DNA from: Nitrospira moscoviensis
GTDB taxonomy: Bacteria; Nitrospirota; Nitrospiria; Nitrospirales; Nitrospiraceae
Direction of reading: 5' to 3'
Assembly (NCBI RefSeq): GCF_001273775.1
Contig: NZ_CP011801.1
Coordinates: forward strand, 1,054,001 to 1,118,000
DNA length: 64,000 nt
Part shown: one piece after another, positions 8,333 to 16,211 of the stretch
How the letters are laid out: each line of letters opens with the position of its first letter
Numbering within the stretch: the stretch's first letter is position 1
The notes under the pieces: model-generated
What the model was told of the DNA's origin: nothing
The model's input: only the letters and a program-made list of their open reading frames with translations
Database searches by the model: none
Position numbers and translations under genes: made by a program

Positions 8333-9337
8333 TCAGTCTTCCCGCAGATTTTCCACCAGCGTCAGCATGGCGGCCGGCTTCGCCCGGTTGCGGCCCTCTT
8401 GCTTGGCTTGATACAGCGCCTGGTCGGCGGCCTTGATGAGATCCGTCGGAGAGGCTTGGCGGGTGGGGATGACGCTGGCGTAGCCGACGCTGATCGTGAC
8501 GAGGTCCCCCTCGGCATGCCGGATGCCGAGCGATTCGACCCGGCGCCGCAGACCTTCCGCGACCTGCGCGGCGCCGTCGATGCCGGTGCCGGGCAGCACG
8601 ATGACGAATTCATCGCCCCCGTAGCGTGCGACGAGGTCGCCGGGTCGATTGACGGCGCTGGAAATCGCCGCAGAGACCTGCTTCAGGCATTCATCGCCGG
8701 CCGTATGGCCCTTGGTGTCGTTGTAGTTCTTGAACCGGTCGATGTCGAACATGATGAGAGACAGCGGCGTGGAGTCGCGCACCGCCCGCCGCCATTCCTG
8801 GTCCAGGAAATCGTCGAATTGGCGCCGGTTGGTGATGCCGGTCAAGCCGTCGAGGCAGGAGAGCCGGAGCAACATTTGATTGGCTTCCTGCAGTTGGCGC
8901 ATGACTTCCAGCAACTCCTGCTCGCGCGCGCGGCGACGGTCGATCTCATGCACCAATCGAAGCACGGAGCGCACCCGCGTGAGCAACTCGATCTTGTTGA
9001 CGGGCTTCGCGACGTAATCCATCGCGCCGGCGGCAAAGGCGAGCTGGAGATCCACCGGGTCGGTTTTCACCGTCACCATGATGATCGGCGTGTCGCGGAA
9101 CCGGTCGACGGCTTTGATCTGGCGGCAGGCTTCGATGCCGTTCATGTCCGGCATCAGGATGTCCATGAGAATCAAGTCGACGCGCGCGGCGGCTTGCTTC
9201 CCGCCGTCGAGCCCCAGGGAGGAGAAAGCGGCGGCCGCCGAATCGGCCGTGAGAATGTCTTCGTAACCGGCGGCCGACAAAATCGAGTGCAGCAGCAGGC
9301 GGTCGTCGGGAGAATCGTCGACAATGAGAATGCTCAT
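8333..9337 (-). CDS. Response regulator with GGDEF output (diguanylate cyclase)
   Basis: 334 residues from the ATG at 9337, where the receiver domain begins ([13 protein letters not shown]); upstream in-frame codons encode no domain. The receiver (~1-125) has the acidic pair, phospho-acceptor Asp ([13 protein letters not shown]) and KP lysine (YVAKPVNK). A short coiled linker leads to a GGDEF domain with an intact active site, RYGGDEF at 238-244, and an intact inhibitory I-site, RPGD at 231-234, five residues before GGDEF. It should therefore make c-di-GMP and be product-inhibited. Its receiver is clearly similar to that of the next gene upstream, suggesting duplication. It sits between that regulator and the hybrid kinase in one operon. 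Confidence 0.93.
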   Translation of the reverse strand: MSILIVDDSPDDRLLLHSILSAAGYEDILTADSAAAAFSSLGLDGGKQAAARVDLILMDILMPDMNGIEACRQIKAVDRFRDTPIIMVTVKTDPVDLQLAFAAGAMDYVAKPVNKIELLTRVRSVLRLVHEIDRRRAREQELLEVMRQLQEANQMLLRLSCLDGLTGITNRRQFDDFLDQEWRRAVRDSTPLSLIMFDIDRFKNYNDTKGHTAGDECLKQVSAAISSAVNRPGDLVARYGGDEFVIVLPGTGIDGAAQVAEGLRRRVESLGIRHAEGDLVTISVGYASVIPTRQASPTDLIKAADQALYQAKQEGRNRAKPAAMLTLVENLRED

Positions 9338-9384
9338 CGCGTCAATCGGGCTTGCAGGGTGAAAAACTGGAGAAATCGTAGCAA

Positions 9385-10023
9385 CTAGTCCTGGTAAACA
9401 CCAGGATAAAGCTTCTTGATGCAGGGCTGGCAGAGGCCGTGACTGAACTCCGCCTCGGAATGTTCGCCGAGATACTCTTCCAACTGCTGCCAGAAGCCGC
9501 CGTCGTTGCGGATCTTCTTGCACGAGGCGCAGATGGGAATGAGGCCGCGGAGGACCTTCACCTCCTTCAGCGCGCGCTGCAGCTCCTCGTTGCTGCGGCG
9601 CAGCTCCGCCTCGCGCGCCTTGCGGCAGTCCATTTCCTGTTTCAGCGTCAGGGCCGACGCGACCCGCGCCAGGAGCTCCACGGCCTTCACCGGTTTCGTG
9701 ATGTAATCCATCGCTCCGGCGGCAAAGGCCTCCTTGAGATTGGCGAGGTCGTGGTTCGCCGTCACCATGATGACCGGAATGTCGCGAAGCTGCTCGTGCG
9801 TTTTGAGGCGCTTGCAGGCCGTCACGCCGTCGATCTCCGGCATGAGGAGGTCCATTAGCACGAGATCGATGGGGACGGACGGCTGCGGTGCGTCGAGGCT
9901 CAATTCCCTGAAGGCCGCTTGCGCGGAGTCGGCGGTCCGGATGTCCGTGTGTCCCGCCTTCGTGAGGATGGACTGAAGCAGGAGATGCTGGTCCGGCGAA
10001 TCATCGACGATCAGGATGGCCAT
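9385..10023 (-). CDS. Response regulator with C-terminal Cys-motif domain
   Basis: 212 residues from the ATG at 10023, at the start of the receiver ([13 protein letters not shown]). The receiver holds the acceptor Asp ([13 protein letters not shown]) and YITKPVK lysine. A coiled-coil helix (~130-160) follows, then a compact C-terminal module with two Cys pairs: [15 protein letters not shown] and [14 protein letters not shown] recall this module at the C-end of many bacterial receiver and PAS proteins; the CxxC pairs suggest metal binding, but its function is not established. First gene of the signalling operon, 47 bases before the diguanylate cyclase. Confidence 0.85.
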   Translation of the reverse strand: MAILIVDDSPDQHLLLQSILTKAGHTDIRTADSAQAAFRELSLDAPQPSVPIDLVLMDLLMPEIDGVTACKRLKTHEQLRDIPVIMVTANHDLANLKEAFAAGAMDYITKPVKAVELLARVASALTLKQEMDCRKAREAELRRSNEELQRALKEVKVLRGLIPICASCKKIRNDGGFWQQLEEYLGEHSEAEFSHGLCQPCIKKLYPGVYQD

Positions 10024-10099
10024 ACGCGTCCCTCGTGGCGGCGCTGCGATCACGCGACGTGTGCGAGTAGAGCAGCCGCTCGGACGACCCTAGCCCGGG

Positions 10100-10549
10100 C
10101 TACCCCTGGAGCTTCGAGCGAACCAGGTCGCTGATCTGTTTCCCGTCCACCGCGTGCCCCGCGAGTTTCGCCATGACGGCTTTCATGACCGCGCCCATGT
10201 CTTGGGGCGAGCGGGCGCCGGTTTCGCGGAGCACCGCAGCCACGATCGCCTCCAGCTCCTGCGCCGACGGCGCCTTCGGCAGATAGTGCTCGATGATCGC
10301 GATCTCCTGCCGCTCCTTCTGCGCGAGATCGGTCCGCTGCGCCTTTTCGAATTGCTCGACCGACTCGCGGCGTTGCTTGAGCAGGGCCGTCATGACCTTG
10401 CTCATCTCGGCGTCGTCCAGATCCTTCTTGAGCTCCACTTCCTTGTTCAGCACCGCGGCCTTGATCATCCGGATGACGTCGACGCGCAGCTGGTCCCGCG
10501 ATTTCATGGCGAGTTTCAGATCTTCGGTCAATCGATCCCGGAGCGACAT
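10100..10549 (-). CDS. yqeY: YqeY / GatB-tail-like protein
   Basis: 149 residues, the usual size of YqeY. Start at ATG 10549 (MSLRDRLTEDLKLAMKSRD); another ATG four codons upstream is also possible. The sequence shows the family pattern RLTEDLKLAMKSRDQLRVDVIRMIKAAV, EIAIIEHYLPKAPS, and the C-terminal MGAVMKAVMAKLAGHAVDGKQISDLVR, related to the C-terminal tail domain of the GatB amidotransferase subunit. The family is thought to act with tRNA or tRNA-dependent amidation, but its biochemical role is unproven. It is often found near dnaG/rpoD or rpsU in other bacteria; here it is upstream of the signalling operon, 76 bases away. Confidence 0.88.
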   Translation of the reverse strand: MSLRDRLTEDLKLAMKSRDQLRVDVIRMIKAAVLNKEVELKKDLDDAEMSKVMTALLKQRRESVEQFEKAQRTDLAQKERQEIAIIEHYLPKAPSAQELEAIVAAVLRETGARSPQDMGAVMKAVMAKLAGHAVDGKQISDLVRSKLQG

Positions 10550-10708
10550 GGCGAACCTCATGGGGGTGCGGGCGTTTCTGGATCGGAGCATACTCTGCCG
10601 GTGCAGGTGAGTCAACGAAAGGGCGGCAATGGCATTCACCGGAGGCGGGGAGTATGATGACGCCACGTAGGGGAACCGCCAGTCGGCGAACGATCCACGA
10701 GGTCGTCC

Positions 10709-11335
10709 ATGCCCCCGGCACGAGCGAGTCTGACCCTCATCGTGATGATCGGCGCAGCCGGATGCCACTATGATGCCCCCGCGCTCCGGCTGTCCCCCGC
10801 GCCGCCGGCCTTTTCAGTCTCCATTCCCCGAGACGTGCAACGCATCGCGGTGCTCTACCCGAAAACGACGAACCCCGACGTGGCGGGCGCGTACAATCGC
10901 TTGGAAAGCGAGACGTTTCGGCTCAAGACGCGCCGGCCGGACTTGAAGATCGTCGATCGATTCAACCTGCCGCTGCTCCAGCATGAGCAGCAACTGCAGC
11001 TCGCGCAGGCCGGTTCGGACGACAGCGCCATCCGGGTCGGGCGGCTTCTGGGGGTGGATTCGGTCCTGATCTACCGGATCGACGGGCCGTCCCATCGCGA
11101 CCGCCTCTGGGCGAGAACCAGCCGCGATTTGCCGCCGATCACCGTGACCAGTAAATTGATTCGTGTCGAGAGCGCCGAAGTGCTGTATCATCGGGTCGTC
11201 ACCGCGCGGTTCGACCCGGTCTCGGACGGCGGGTGGATGCCGGCCGACAACGTGGATTACCAGCGCTTGAGCCGGGACGCGATGGAACGGGGAATCATGC
11301 AGACGGTCGACGAACTGGGCCGGGCGTTCCAGTGA
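10709..11335 (+). CDS. Predicted lipoprotein, possibly CsgG-like fold
   Basis: 208 residues. The N-terminus has a short signal with lipobox IGAAGC (Cys at ~19). The mature protein reads VQRIAVLYPKTTNPD, then a long segment (LKIVDRFNLPLLQHEQQLQLAQAGSDDSAIRVGRLLGVDSVLIYRIDG), which resembles the alpha/beta fold of CsgG/FlgO-type periplasmic lipoproteins, where a regulator-like helix region is followed by VDxVLxG. I cannot assign a precise family. It diverges from yqeY and is followed 43 bases later by a second small lipoprotein, likely one transcript. Confidence 0.72.
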   Translation: MPPARASLTLIVMIGAAGCHYDAPALRLSPAPPAFSVSIPRDVQRIAVLYPKTTNPDVAGAYNRLESETFRLKTRRPDLKIVDRFNLPLLQHEQQLQLAQAGSDDSAIRVGRLLGVDSVLIYRIDGPSHRDRLWARTSRDLPPITVTSKLIRVESAEVLYHRVVTARFDPVSDGGWMPADNVDYQRLSRDAMERGIMQTVDELGRAFQ

Positions 11336-11378
11336 GAGGGGATATGAACGATGGAAGCAGCCACCAGAGGAGGCGCGC

Positions 11379-11588
11379 ATGAGTCAGCGACGGGGGCCAG
11401 TCATCCGATACGGGTATGGAGTGGGCGGAGCGTTGCTGCTCATGCTGGCGGGCTGCGCGGGCGATCCGCCGAAGCCGGCGCCGACCGTCACGCCGGAACA
11501 GGTCCGTACCCATGCCGATAAGGCGTTCGAGAAACTGAAGCAGGAAGAACAGAGCCGCAGCGCCGATCCGACCGTGCCGCGCTACTGA
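11379..11588 (+). CDS. Small predicted lipoprotein (69 aa)
   Basis: A signal peptide with lipobox (GGALLLMLAGC) is followed by a short Pro-rich linker and a single charged helix (QVRTHADKAFEKLKQEEQSR). GAGGAGG lies 10 bases upstream of the ATG at 11379. The product would be a lipid-anchored peptide of about 45 residues. No family is recognised. It ends exactly where the convergent MFS gene ends (stop codons abut at 11588/11589). Probably co-transcribed with the preceding lipoprotein gene. Confidence 0.65.
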   Translation: MSQRRGPVIRYGYGVGGALLLMLAGCAGDPPKPAPTVTPEQVRTHADKAFEKLKQEEQSRSADPTVPRY

Positions 11589-13004
11589 TTACTGGTTCGG
11601 GCGTCGCAGCGCCAACTGGCCGAGCGGCTTGAGCAACGGCAGTTCCCAGAGCAGGTAGGCATGCGACCGCTGCTCCACCAGCCGGGGCTCCCGGAACGTA
11701 TGCAGCAGGCCGCCGGAGACCAGCAGCCGCAGGACTCCGGAAATGAAAAAGATGAACGGGAGATTGGAAACCGGACGGAGCTCCCAGGCCCCGACGCGCA
11801 GGACGTCGGGGACCGCGCCGATGAGCCAACTGCCGAGCAGCGTCCCTGCGGCCCAGCCGCAGGCGTTTACGACACTCGTCACCGCCACCGCCTTGGCGCG
11901 GTCGGGCGCCTCCACCACGTCGAACACATAATTTTGCAGGCCCAGCGAGAGGCCCGCCCACACCACGCCGCCGAAGAAGTTGACGGCCAGCAGAAAGGGC
12001 CAGGCGGTGCTCAACAGATAGAGCATCGGCAGCACCGGCACCGCGAATCCGGTGATCGTCAACAAGGCCTTGTTCCCGAACCGATCGCTGAAACGCCCCC
12101 AGGCGGCAAAGCTCAGCAGTTGGCCGACGAGACCGATGCCCATCCAGGCGCCGTATTGCCAATAGGGCAGGTGGAGGTTCTGCAGCATATAAAGGACGAA
12201 GAAGGGGCCGGCCACCAAGACGGCCGCATGCATCAGCCCCGAGAACAGGAGGAAGCGGAAAAAGTCGCGTGACGCCCCTCGTGCGAGGAATTGCCGAAAG
12301 CCCGTCGGTCTCCCGCCGAGATCGTGCGGCGGCAAGTCGGCGACCTGAGACAGGGCCACGGCGGAGGCGGCGCGGCAGAGACCCGCGACGACGAAGATGA
12401 CGGCAAACCCGATCCACACGGCGTGCCATCGGGTGAAGAGGCTGAGCACCGCGCCGCCGAGCGTGAGGGCCAGAAAGCTGACGACCGTCATCGCCCGCGC
12501 GCGACGCGCAAAGTAGGTGCCCCGCTCATCGGCGTCGAGCAGGTCGGTGATCAAGCCGGTCCAGGCCGGCGCCGTGAAGTGCGCGCAGGCGAAATACAGT
12601 GCGACGCCGCAGAGCAAGAGCCAGGGACCGGCCTCCGGCCACAGCAGCGGCAACAGAAGGATCGGAATCCAGGAGACCGCCTGGGCGACGATGCCCCAGA
12701 GGACATGGAGCTTCCGGTTCGGAAACCAGTGCGACACTTTGACGGAAAGGAGCTGCGCCCAGGTCCCCAGGAGCTGGGGCACGGCGGAGAGCATGCTGAG
12801 GTGAAACGGTGTCGCGTGAAAGAGCAGGGCGAAGGCCGACAGATACTGCTCGCCGCCTCCTTGGGCGACCGCCTGAAACAAGCCGTCGCGAATGCCGTAG
12901 CGCCGGCCGGCCGTACACGCCGTGGCGGCGGGAACCCGTTCGCTCTCAACGGACTGACGGGACGAGGGGCGGCTGTCGGACGGGGGGTGTTGCAGGGTGT
13001 TCAT
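11589..13004 (-). CDS. Major facilitator superfamily transporter
   Basis: 471 residues with a soluble N-tail (~35 residues) and about 12 hydrophobic segments spaced as in MFS permeases; conserved loop motif after TM8 is visible as WGRFSDRFGNKALL, matching the MFS loop 2-3/8-9 signature (G-x3-D-R-x-G-x-(K/R)). Early sequence DGLFQAVAQGGGEQYLSAFALLFHATPFHLSMLSAVPQLLGTWAQLL resembles uncharacterised MFS proteins in Nitrospira-like genomes. Substrate unknown. Gene stands alone, convergent with the small lipoprotein and divergent from the exported protein at 13111. No clear Shine-Dalgarno at the chosen ATG. Confidence 0.85.
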   Translation of the reverse strand: MNTLQHPPSDSRPSSRQSVESERVPAATACTAGRRYGIRDGLFQAVAQGGGEQYLSAFALLFHATPFHLSMLSAVPQLLGTWAQLLSVKVSHWFPNRKLHVLWGIVAQAVSWIPILLLPLLWPEAGPWLLLCGVALYFACAHFTAPAWTGLITDLLDADERGTYFARRARAMTVVSFLALTLGGAVLSLFTRWHAVWIGFAVIFVVAGLCRAASAVALSQVADLPPHDLGGRPTGFRQFLARGASRDFFRFLLFSGLMHAAVLVAGPFFVLYMLQNLHLPYWQYGAWMGIGLVGQLLSFAAWGRFSDRFGNKALLTITGFAVPVLPMLYLLSTAWPFLLAVNFFGGVVWAGLSLGLQNYVFDVVEAPDRAKAVAVTSVVNACGWAAGTLLGSWLIGAVPDVLRVGAWELRPVSNLPFIFFISGVLRLLVSGGLLHTFREPRLVEQRSHAYLLWELPLLKPLGQLALRRPNQ

Positions 13005-13110
13005 GGAAATGGCGCCATCACTGTACCATAGCGAAGCCTCTCTGTGGGCTTCATCGGTCGTGTCCGCTCACCGGTTGACCCGCGACCTGCTGTGTGGATA
13101 GCATGAACCC

Positions 13111-13746
13111 ATGAGTGCAGCCCGGACAGGGAACGCCGTCAAGCCGATCCTCGCGAGTCTCGCCATGCTGGCGGGACTGTCGGGTGCCGAAGGCTGGGCC
13201 AAGGACCTGATGGCCCCGAAAGAGCAGGAGACCACCGAGATCGGCTCGACGCAGAGCCCGTCGTTCGACGAACAGAAGAAAGGCATTCCTCAGTCGCTCT
13301 TTACCTGGATCAAAATGGCGAAGGGGTATGAAGTCGAATGGGACACGTTCGGGCGCAAGGGCTGGTACACGCAGGATCCCCGCCTGAAGCCGGTCGAGCC
13401 GGCGTCGGTCTTTACGCCGGACACCCCGGCGATCTACATCATTTTCGAAGTGGCGCCCTTGGAGGACCCGGCTCAATTCGCGGTGCAATGGTTTCAAGAG
13501 CAGCCGGGCGGCCAACTGAGCCAGACGCCGGTGGGCAAGGATGTATTGGAAGTCCCGGGCCATGAGCGGTACGGCTATCTGGAGCTGAAGAAGCCGGGGG
13601 AGAAGTGGGCGCTCGGCAACTACGTGGCCAAGTTATTTATCACGCCGCTCGGGCAACAGCCGTTTCACGCCGTGAATCAGGTCGGGACGATGCGGTTTTC
13701 CATCGCCGAGGCCGCATCGTCTGCTCAGCAGACCCCTTCTCCGTAG
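13111..13746 (+). CDS. Exported protein of unknown function
   Basis: 211 residues. N-terminal signal peptide (ILASLAMLAGLSGAEGWA, cleavage near residue 30). The mature part has aromatic-rich beta-like segments: KKGIPQSLFTWIKMAKGYEVEWDTFGRKGWYTQDPRL, then PAIYIIFEVAPLEDPAQFAVQWF and KWALGNYVAKLFITPLGQQPFHAVNQVGTMRFSI, which looks like an immunoglobulin-like or beta-sandwich domain. I recognise no named family. The next gene starts 12 bases downstream, so the two are probably co-transcribed. Confidence 0.7.
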   Translation: MSAARTGNAVKPILASLAMLAGLSGAEGWAKDLMAPKEQETTEIGSTQSPSFDEQKKGIPQSLFTWIKMAKGYEVEWDTFGRKGWYTQDPRLKPVEPASVFTPDTPAIYIIFEVAPLEDPAQFAVQWFQEQPGGQLSQTPVGKDVLEVPGHERYGYLELKKPGEKWALGNYVAKLFITPLGQQPFHAVNQVGTMRFSIAEAASSAQQTPSP

Positions 13747-13757
13747 CCCGCCCTCCG

Positions 13758-14042
13758 ATGGCAGACCGCATCAAGATCACGGATCCGGAGAAGCTGGCGT
13801 TGCTCTACGAGCGCTTCCGGGACGTCTGTCTGGTGGAAAAAGAAGTGTGGAAAGAAATCTTCATGCCTCGCGACGTGTCGCAGGGGCCTGTGCGGACGAA
13901 CATTCAAGACCGCTATGAAGTGGACATCGACGATCCGGCGGTTGAAGAGACGCTGGAGGCCAACATCCCGCGCGGCGCCGCCGCGCTCGGCGCCGCGATC
14001 CAAGAGTACCGCGCCCACATCGCATTCTTCAAAAGAGTCTGA
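13758..14042 (+). CDS. Small conserved hypothetical protein (94 aa)
   Basis: Start placed at ATG 13758 (MADRIKITDPEKLALLYERFRDVCLVEKEVWKEIFMP), because the longer frame upstream overlaps the preceding gene and encodes nothing recognisable. The protein is acidic and helical at its N-terminus, with a central RYEVDIDDPAVEETLEANIPRGAAALGAAIQEYRAHIAFFKRV segment. No transmembrane segment or signal is present, so cytoplasmic. I do not recognise the family. It ends 2 bases before the end of the convergent glutathione peroxidase gene. Confidence 0.65.
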   Translation: MADRIKITDPEKLALLYERFRDVCLVEKEVWKEIFMPRDVSQGPVRTNIQDRYEVDIDDPAVEETLEANIPRGAAALGAAIQEYRAHIAFFKRV

Positions 14043-14044
14043 AC

Positions 14045-14635
14045 CTACTTCGCGGCCAGCACCCGTTCCACTTCCTTCACGACTTCGGGCGCCAACGGTT
14101 TGGTGCGGTGGTGAAAGCGGCCGACCACATTCCCCGAACGGTCCACCAAATACTTCTGGAAGTTCCATTCGACTTCGCCGGGGAACGGGCTCTGTTCGGT
14201 CAGGTATTGATAGAGCGGATGTTTGTCCGCGCCTTTGACGCTGATCTTGCTGAAGAGCGGAAACGTCAGACTGTACTTCGTGAAGCAGAAACTCTTGATC
14301 TCCTGGTTCGTGCCGGGCTCCTGCTGGCCGAAGTTATTCGCCGGGAAGGCGAGGATCTCCAATCCGCGCTCTTTATATTGCTCATACATCGCCTGCAGGT
14401 CCGCATACTGCGGCGTGTTGCCGCAGAAGCTCGCCGTGTTGACGACGAGCAGCACCTTCCCCCGATACTGCGCCAGGCTGACCGGCTGGCCGTCGATATC
14501 GTCCACGGTGAAGTCATAGAGCGAAGCCGTCTTTACCGCCATCAGGGTCCCTTCCTGGCCGGCCTGGGCCGGACCGGTAAGCGCCGCGAGCAGCATCCCG
14601 CTCACGGTCAGCACGGTGCGAAGCGTCCCGGGCAT
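14045..14635 (-). CDS. Glutathione peroxidase family protein, exported
   Basis: 196 residues from the ATG at 14635 (GGGAG upstream). A signal peptide (VLTVSGMLLAALTGPAQA) precedes a complete peroxidase domain. The peroxidatic Cys71 lies in VNTASFCGNTPQY and is encoded by TGC, so this is a cysteine enzyme, not selenocysteine. The usual NQFG element reads ANNFGQQEPG, so the position normally Gln is Asn, a variant I believe occurs in some bacterial members. WNFQKYLVDRSG carries the Trp and Asn of the active site. Predicted to reduce hydroperoxides in the periplasm, most likely with thioredoxin-like partners. It lies 25 bases downstream of htpX and is probably co-transcribed. Confidence 0.88.
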   Translation of the reverse strand: MPGTLRTVLTVSGMLLAALTGPAQAGQEGTLMAVKTASLYDFTVDDIDGQPVSLAQYRGKVLLVVNTASFCGNTPQYADLQAMYEQYKERGLEILAFPANNFGQQEPGTNQEIKSFCFTKYSLTFPLFSKISVKGADKHPLYQYLTEQSPFPGEVEWNFQKYLVDRSGNVVGRFHHRTKPLAPEVVKEVERVLAAK

Positions 14636-14660
14636 GATGCCGCTCCCTTCGTCCGGAGAG

Positions 14661-15539
14661 TTACAGGCGCTGCAACGCGGCGATGCGCTCCTCGATGGGA
14701 GGGTGCGAGGCAAACAGGCGCAGGAGGCCGCCCGTCTGCCCGGCGATCTTGAAGGTCGCCAGCGGATCGGCCGTGCTGCTCGGCGCCATCTGCGTGCGCG
14801 CCACCCATCCGTCGATCGCGCGGAGCGCGGAAATCATCGATTCCCGCCCGTAGACTTTGGCGGCGAACGCGTCGGCGCCGAATTCCCGCCGCCGCGAATG
14901 CCACATGATCGGAATCATCGCCAGGAATCCGAGGACGATCTGCACCACGAACGACAAAGCGAAGCCCAACCCTGCCTGATCCCGTTCGGCGAAGAAACGG
15001 CGGACGAGCATGGAGATGAAGTACACAAAGGTATTCATCAGACCGGCCAGCACCGTCGTGGTGAACATGTCGCCATTGAAGACATGGCCCATCTCGTGCG
15101 CCAGCACCGCCCGGACTTCCTGTTCGTCCAGATTGTTCAACAGTCCCGTCGAGACCGCGACCATGGAATTGTTTCGGGTAGGGCCGGTGGCGAAGGCGTT
15201 CGGATCGGCCGATTCATAGACCCAGACTTCCGGCATGGTGATGCGGAGGCGCTGCGCGATCTCCTGCACCGCGCCGTAAATGACGTGTTCGGCCTGGGTG
15301 CGGGGTTGCGTAATTTGGTAGCGTTCTCCCAACGCGGCCCGGGCGAATTGCTTCGAAAACGCCAAGCTGAAGAAGGCGCCGCCGAATCCGAAGAGGCCGG
15401 CCACCGTCAGCAGGGAGGTCGTGTCGGCTCCCAGCGTAATGCCGAATGCCGGCAGCACGATGCTCACGATCACGTTGATCGCGACCATGAACAGCAGGTT
15501 GGCGATCAGGAGCAGTGCGATACCCTTCAACCACTTCAT
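14661..15539 (-). CDS. htpX: Membrane zinc metalloprotease HtpX
   Basis: 292 residues, the normal HtpX length. Two N-terminal transmembrane helices (LLLIANLLFMVAINVIVSIVL and LLTVAGLFGFGGAFFSLAF) precede the zinc motif HEMGH at 148-152, then two further membrane helices, with the third ligand Glu in SRRREFGADAFAA. HtpX degrades damaged or misfolded membrane proteins at the inner membrane. The ATG at 15539 follows AAGGAGGATCTCG. The leader contains a hairpin directly upstream of the Shine-Dalgarno and a perfect TATAAT (see separate entry). Confidence 0.95.
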   Translation of the reverse strand: MKWLKGIALLLIANLLFMVAINVIVSIVLPAFGITLGADTTSLLTVAGLFGFGGAFFSLAFSKQFARAALGERYQITQPRTQAEHVIYGAVQEIAQRLRITMPEVWVYESADPNAFATGPTRNNSMVAVSTGLLNNLDEQEVRAVLAHEMGHVFNGDMFTTTVLAGLMNTFVYFISMLVRRFFAERDQAGLGFALSFVVQIVLGFLAMIPIMWHSRRREFGADAFAAKVYGRESMISALRAIDGWVARTQMAPSSTADPLATFKIAGQTGGLLRLFASHPPIEERIAALQRL

Positions 15540-15543
15540 CGAG

Positions 15544-15596
15544 ATCCTCCTTCACCTCCGGGTCATCCCGGGAGGTGTTTCAATGCCATGATTATA
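15544..15596 (-). promoter_or_regulatory. htpX leader: TATAAT and hairpin overlapping the translation start region
   Basis: On the minus strand a perfect TATAAT lies at 15596-15591 with no good -35. The predicted leader contains CACCTCC (15577-15571) that pairs with GGAGGTG (15559-15553) in a 7-bp hairpin, directly followed by the Shine-Dalgarno AGGAGG (15551-15545 region). The same CCTCC could pair instead with the Shine-Dalgarno. The base pairing is visible; a regulatory switch is inference. Confidence 0.4.
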
Positions 15597-15713
15597 CAAA
15601 CCGGGATGCTGAAATGCATCCTCGTGGTCGGGACGCATCAAGACGAACGGTAACATAAGGCTTGGTTCTCGAAGGTCAAGTCGCGTACAAGTGCCGGTTG
15701 CACCGAGGGAAAG

Positions 15714-15742
15714 TTGACCCCTCCCATTCCTTCTGTTAGAAC
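15714..15742 (+). promoter_or_regulatory. Promoter of the cupredoxin gene, probably leaderless
   Basis: TTGACC at 15714-15719, a 17-base spacer, and TAGAAC at 15737-15742. The expected transcription start (~15749) is only a few bases before the ATG at 15752, and no Shine-Dalgarno is present, so translation would start on a leaderless mRNA. Confidence 0.5.
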
Positions 15743-15751
15743 AGCCTCACG

Positions 15752-16189
15752 ATGAGAGGCGTGGTGTCGCGGATCTTCGCCCCTTGCGCATCCGGGATCG
15801 GCATCGTCCTGCTGGCCGGCACGGCGCTCGCCGCCTCGGATCCCGCGGCAGCGCCGCCGTTCGTCGTTCCAGTCTCGCCGGATGGGGTGCAGCGGACGAC
15901 GGTGATCCTGGACAGCTATTCGTATCAGCCCAACCATCTGGTGGTGGAAGCCGGAAAGCCGGTCGAATTGACGCTTACCAGCGTGACGACCATTACGCCG
16001 CACAACTTCATCATCAAAGACCTGGCGCCGGGTCTCTCGGTTGAACAGGACGTGAGCGCCGGGAAAACGGCCACCGTGAAGTTCACTCCTCCGCAGCGGG
16101 GCTTCTATACCATTTATTGTGACAAGCGCCTCTGGCCCATGCCGAGCCATCGCGACAAGGGGATGGAGGGCGCGCTCGAAGTCCGATAG
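15752..16189 (+). CDS. Periplasmic cupredoxin-like copper protein
   Basis: 145 residues with a signal peptide (GIGIVLLAGTALAAS). The mature part is a cupredoxin beta-sandwich: DSYSYQPNHLVVEAGKPVELTLTSVTTITPHNFIIKD, then FTPPQRGFYTIYCDKR. Copper ligands in order appear to be His84, Cys123, His133 and Met138, as in type 1 copper sites (H...C...H...M). Probably a small electron carrier or copper-binding protein in the periplasm. The following gene starts 22 bases downstream on the same strand. Start ATG 15752 fits a leaderless transcript. Confidence 0.85.
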   Translation: MRGVVSRIFAPCASGIGIVLLAGTALAASDPAAAPPFVVPVSPDGVQRTTVILDSYSYQPNHLVVEAGKPVELTLTSVTTITPHNFIIKDLAPGLSVEQDVSAGKTATVKFTPPQRGFYTIYCDKRLWPMPSHRDKGMEGALEVR

Positions 16190-16211
16190 GGTGGCGCCTC
16201 GTATGTGACGC

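Noticed and set aside
6209..9388. A 1,059-codon open frame on the plus strand, antisense to the signalling operon.
   Set aside because: It is the mirror of GC-rich kinase and cyclase genes whose domains are fully recognisable on the minus strand; the antisense translation shows no domain.
14045..14635. Selenocysteine glutathione peroxidase.
   Set aside because: The peroxidatic residue is encoded by a normal Cys codon (TGC) and not TGA.
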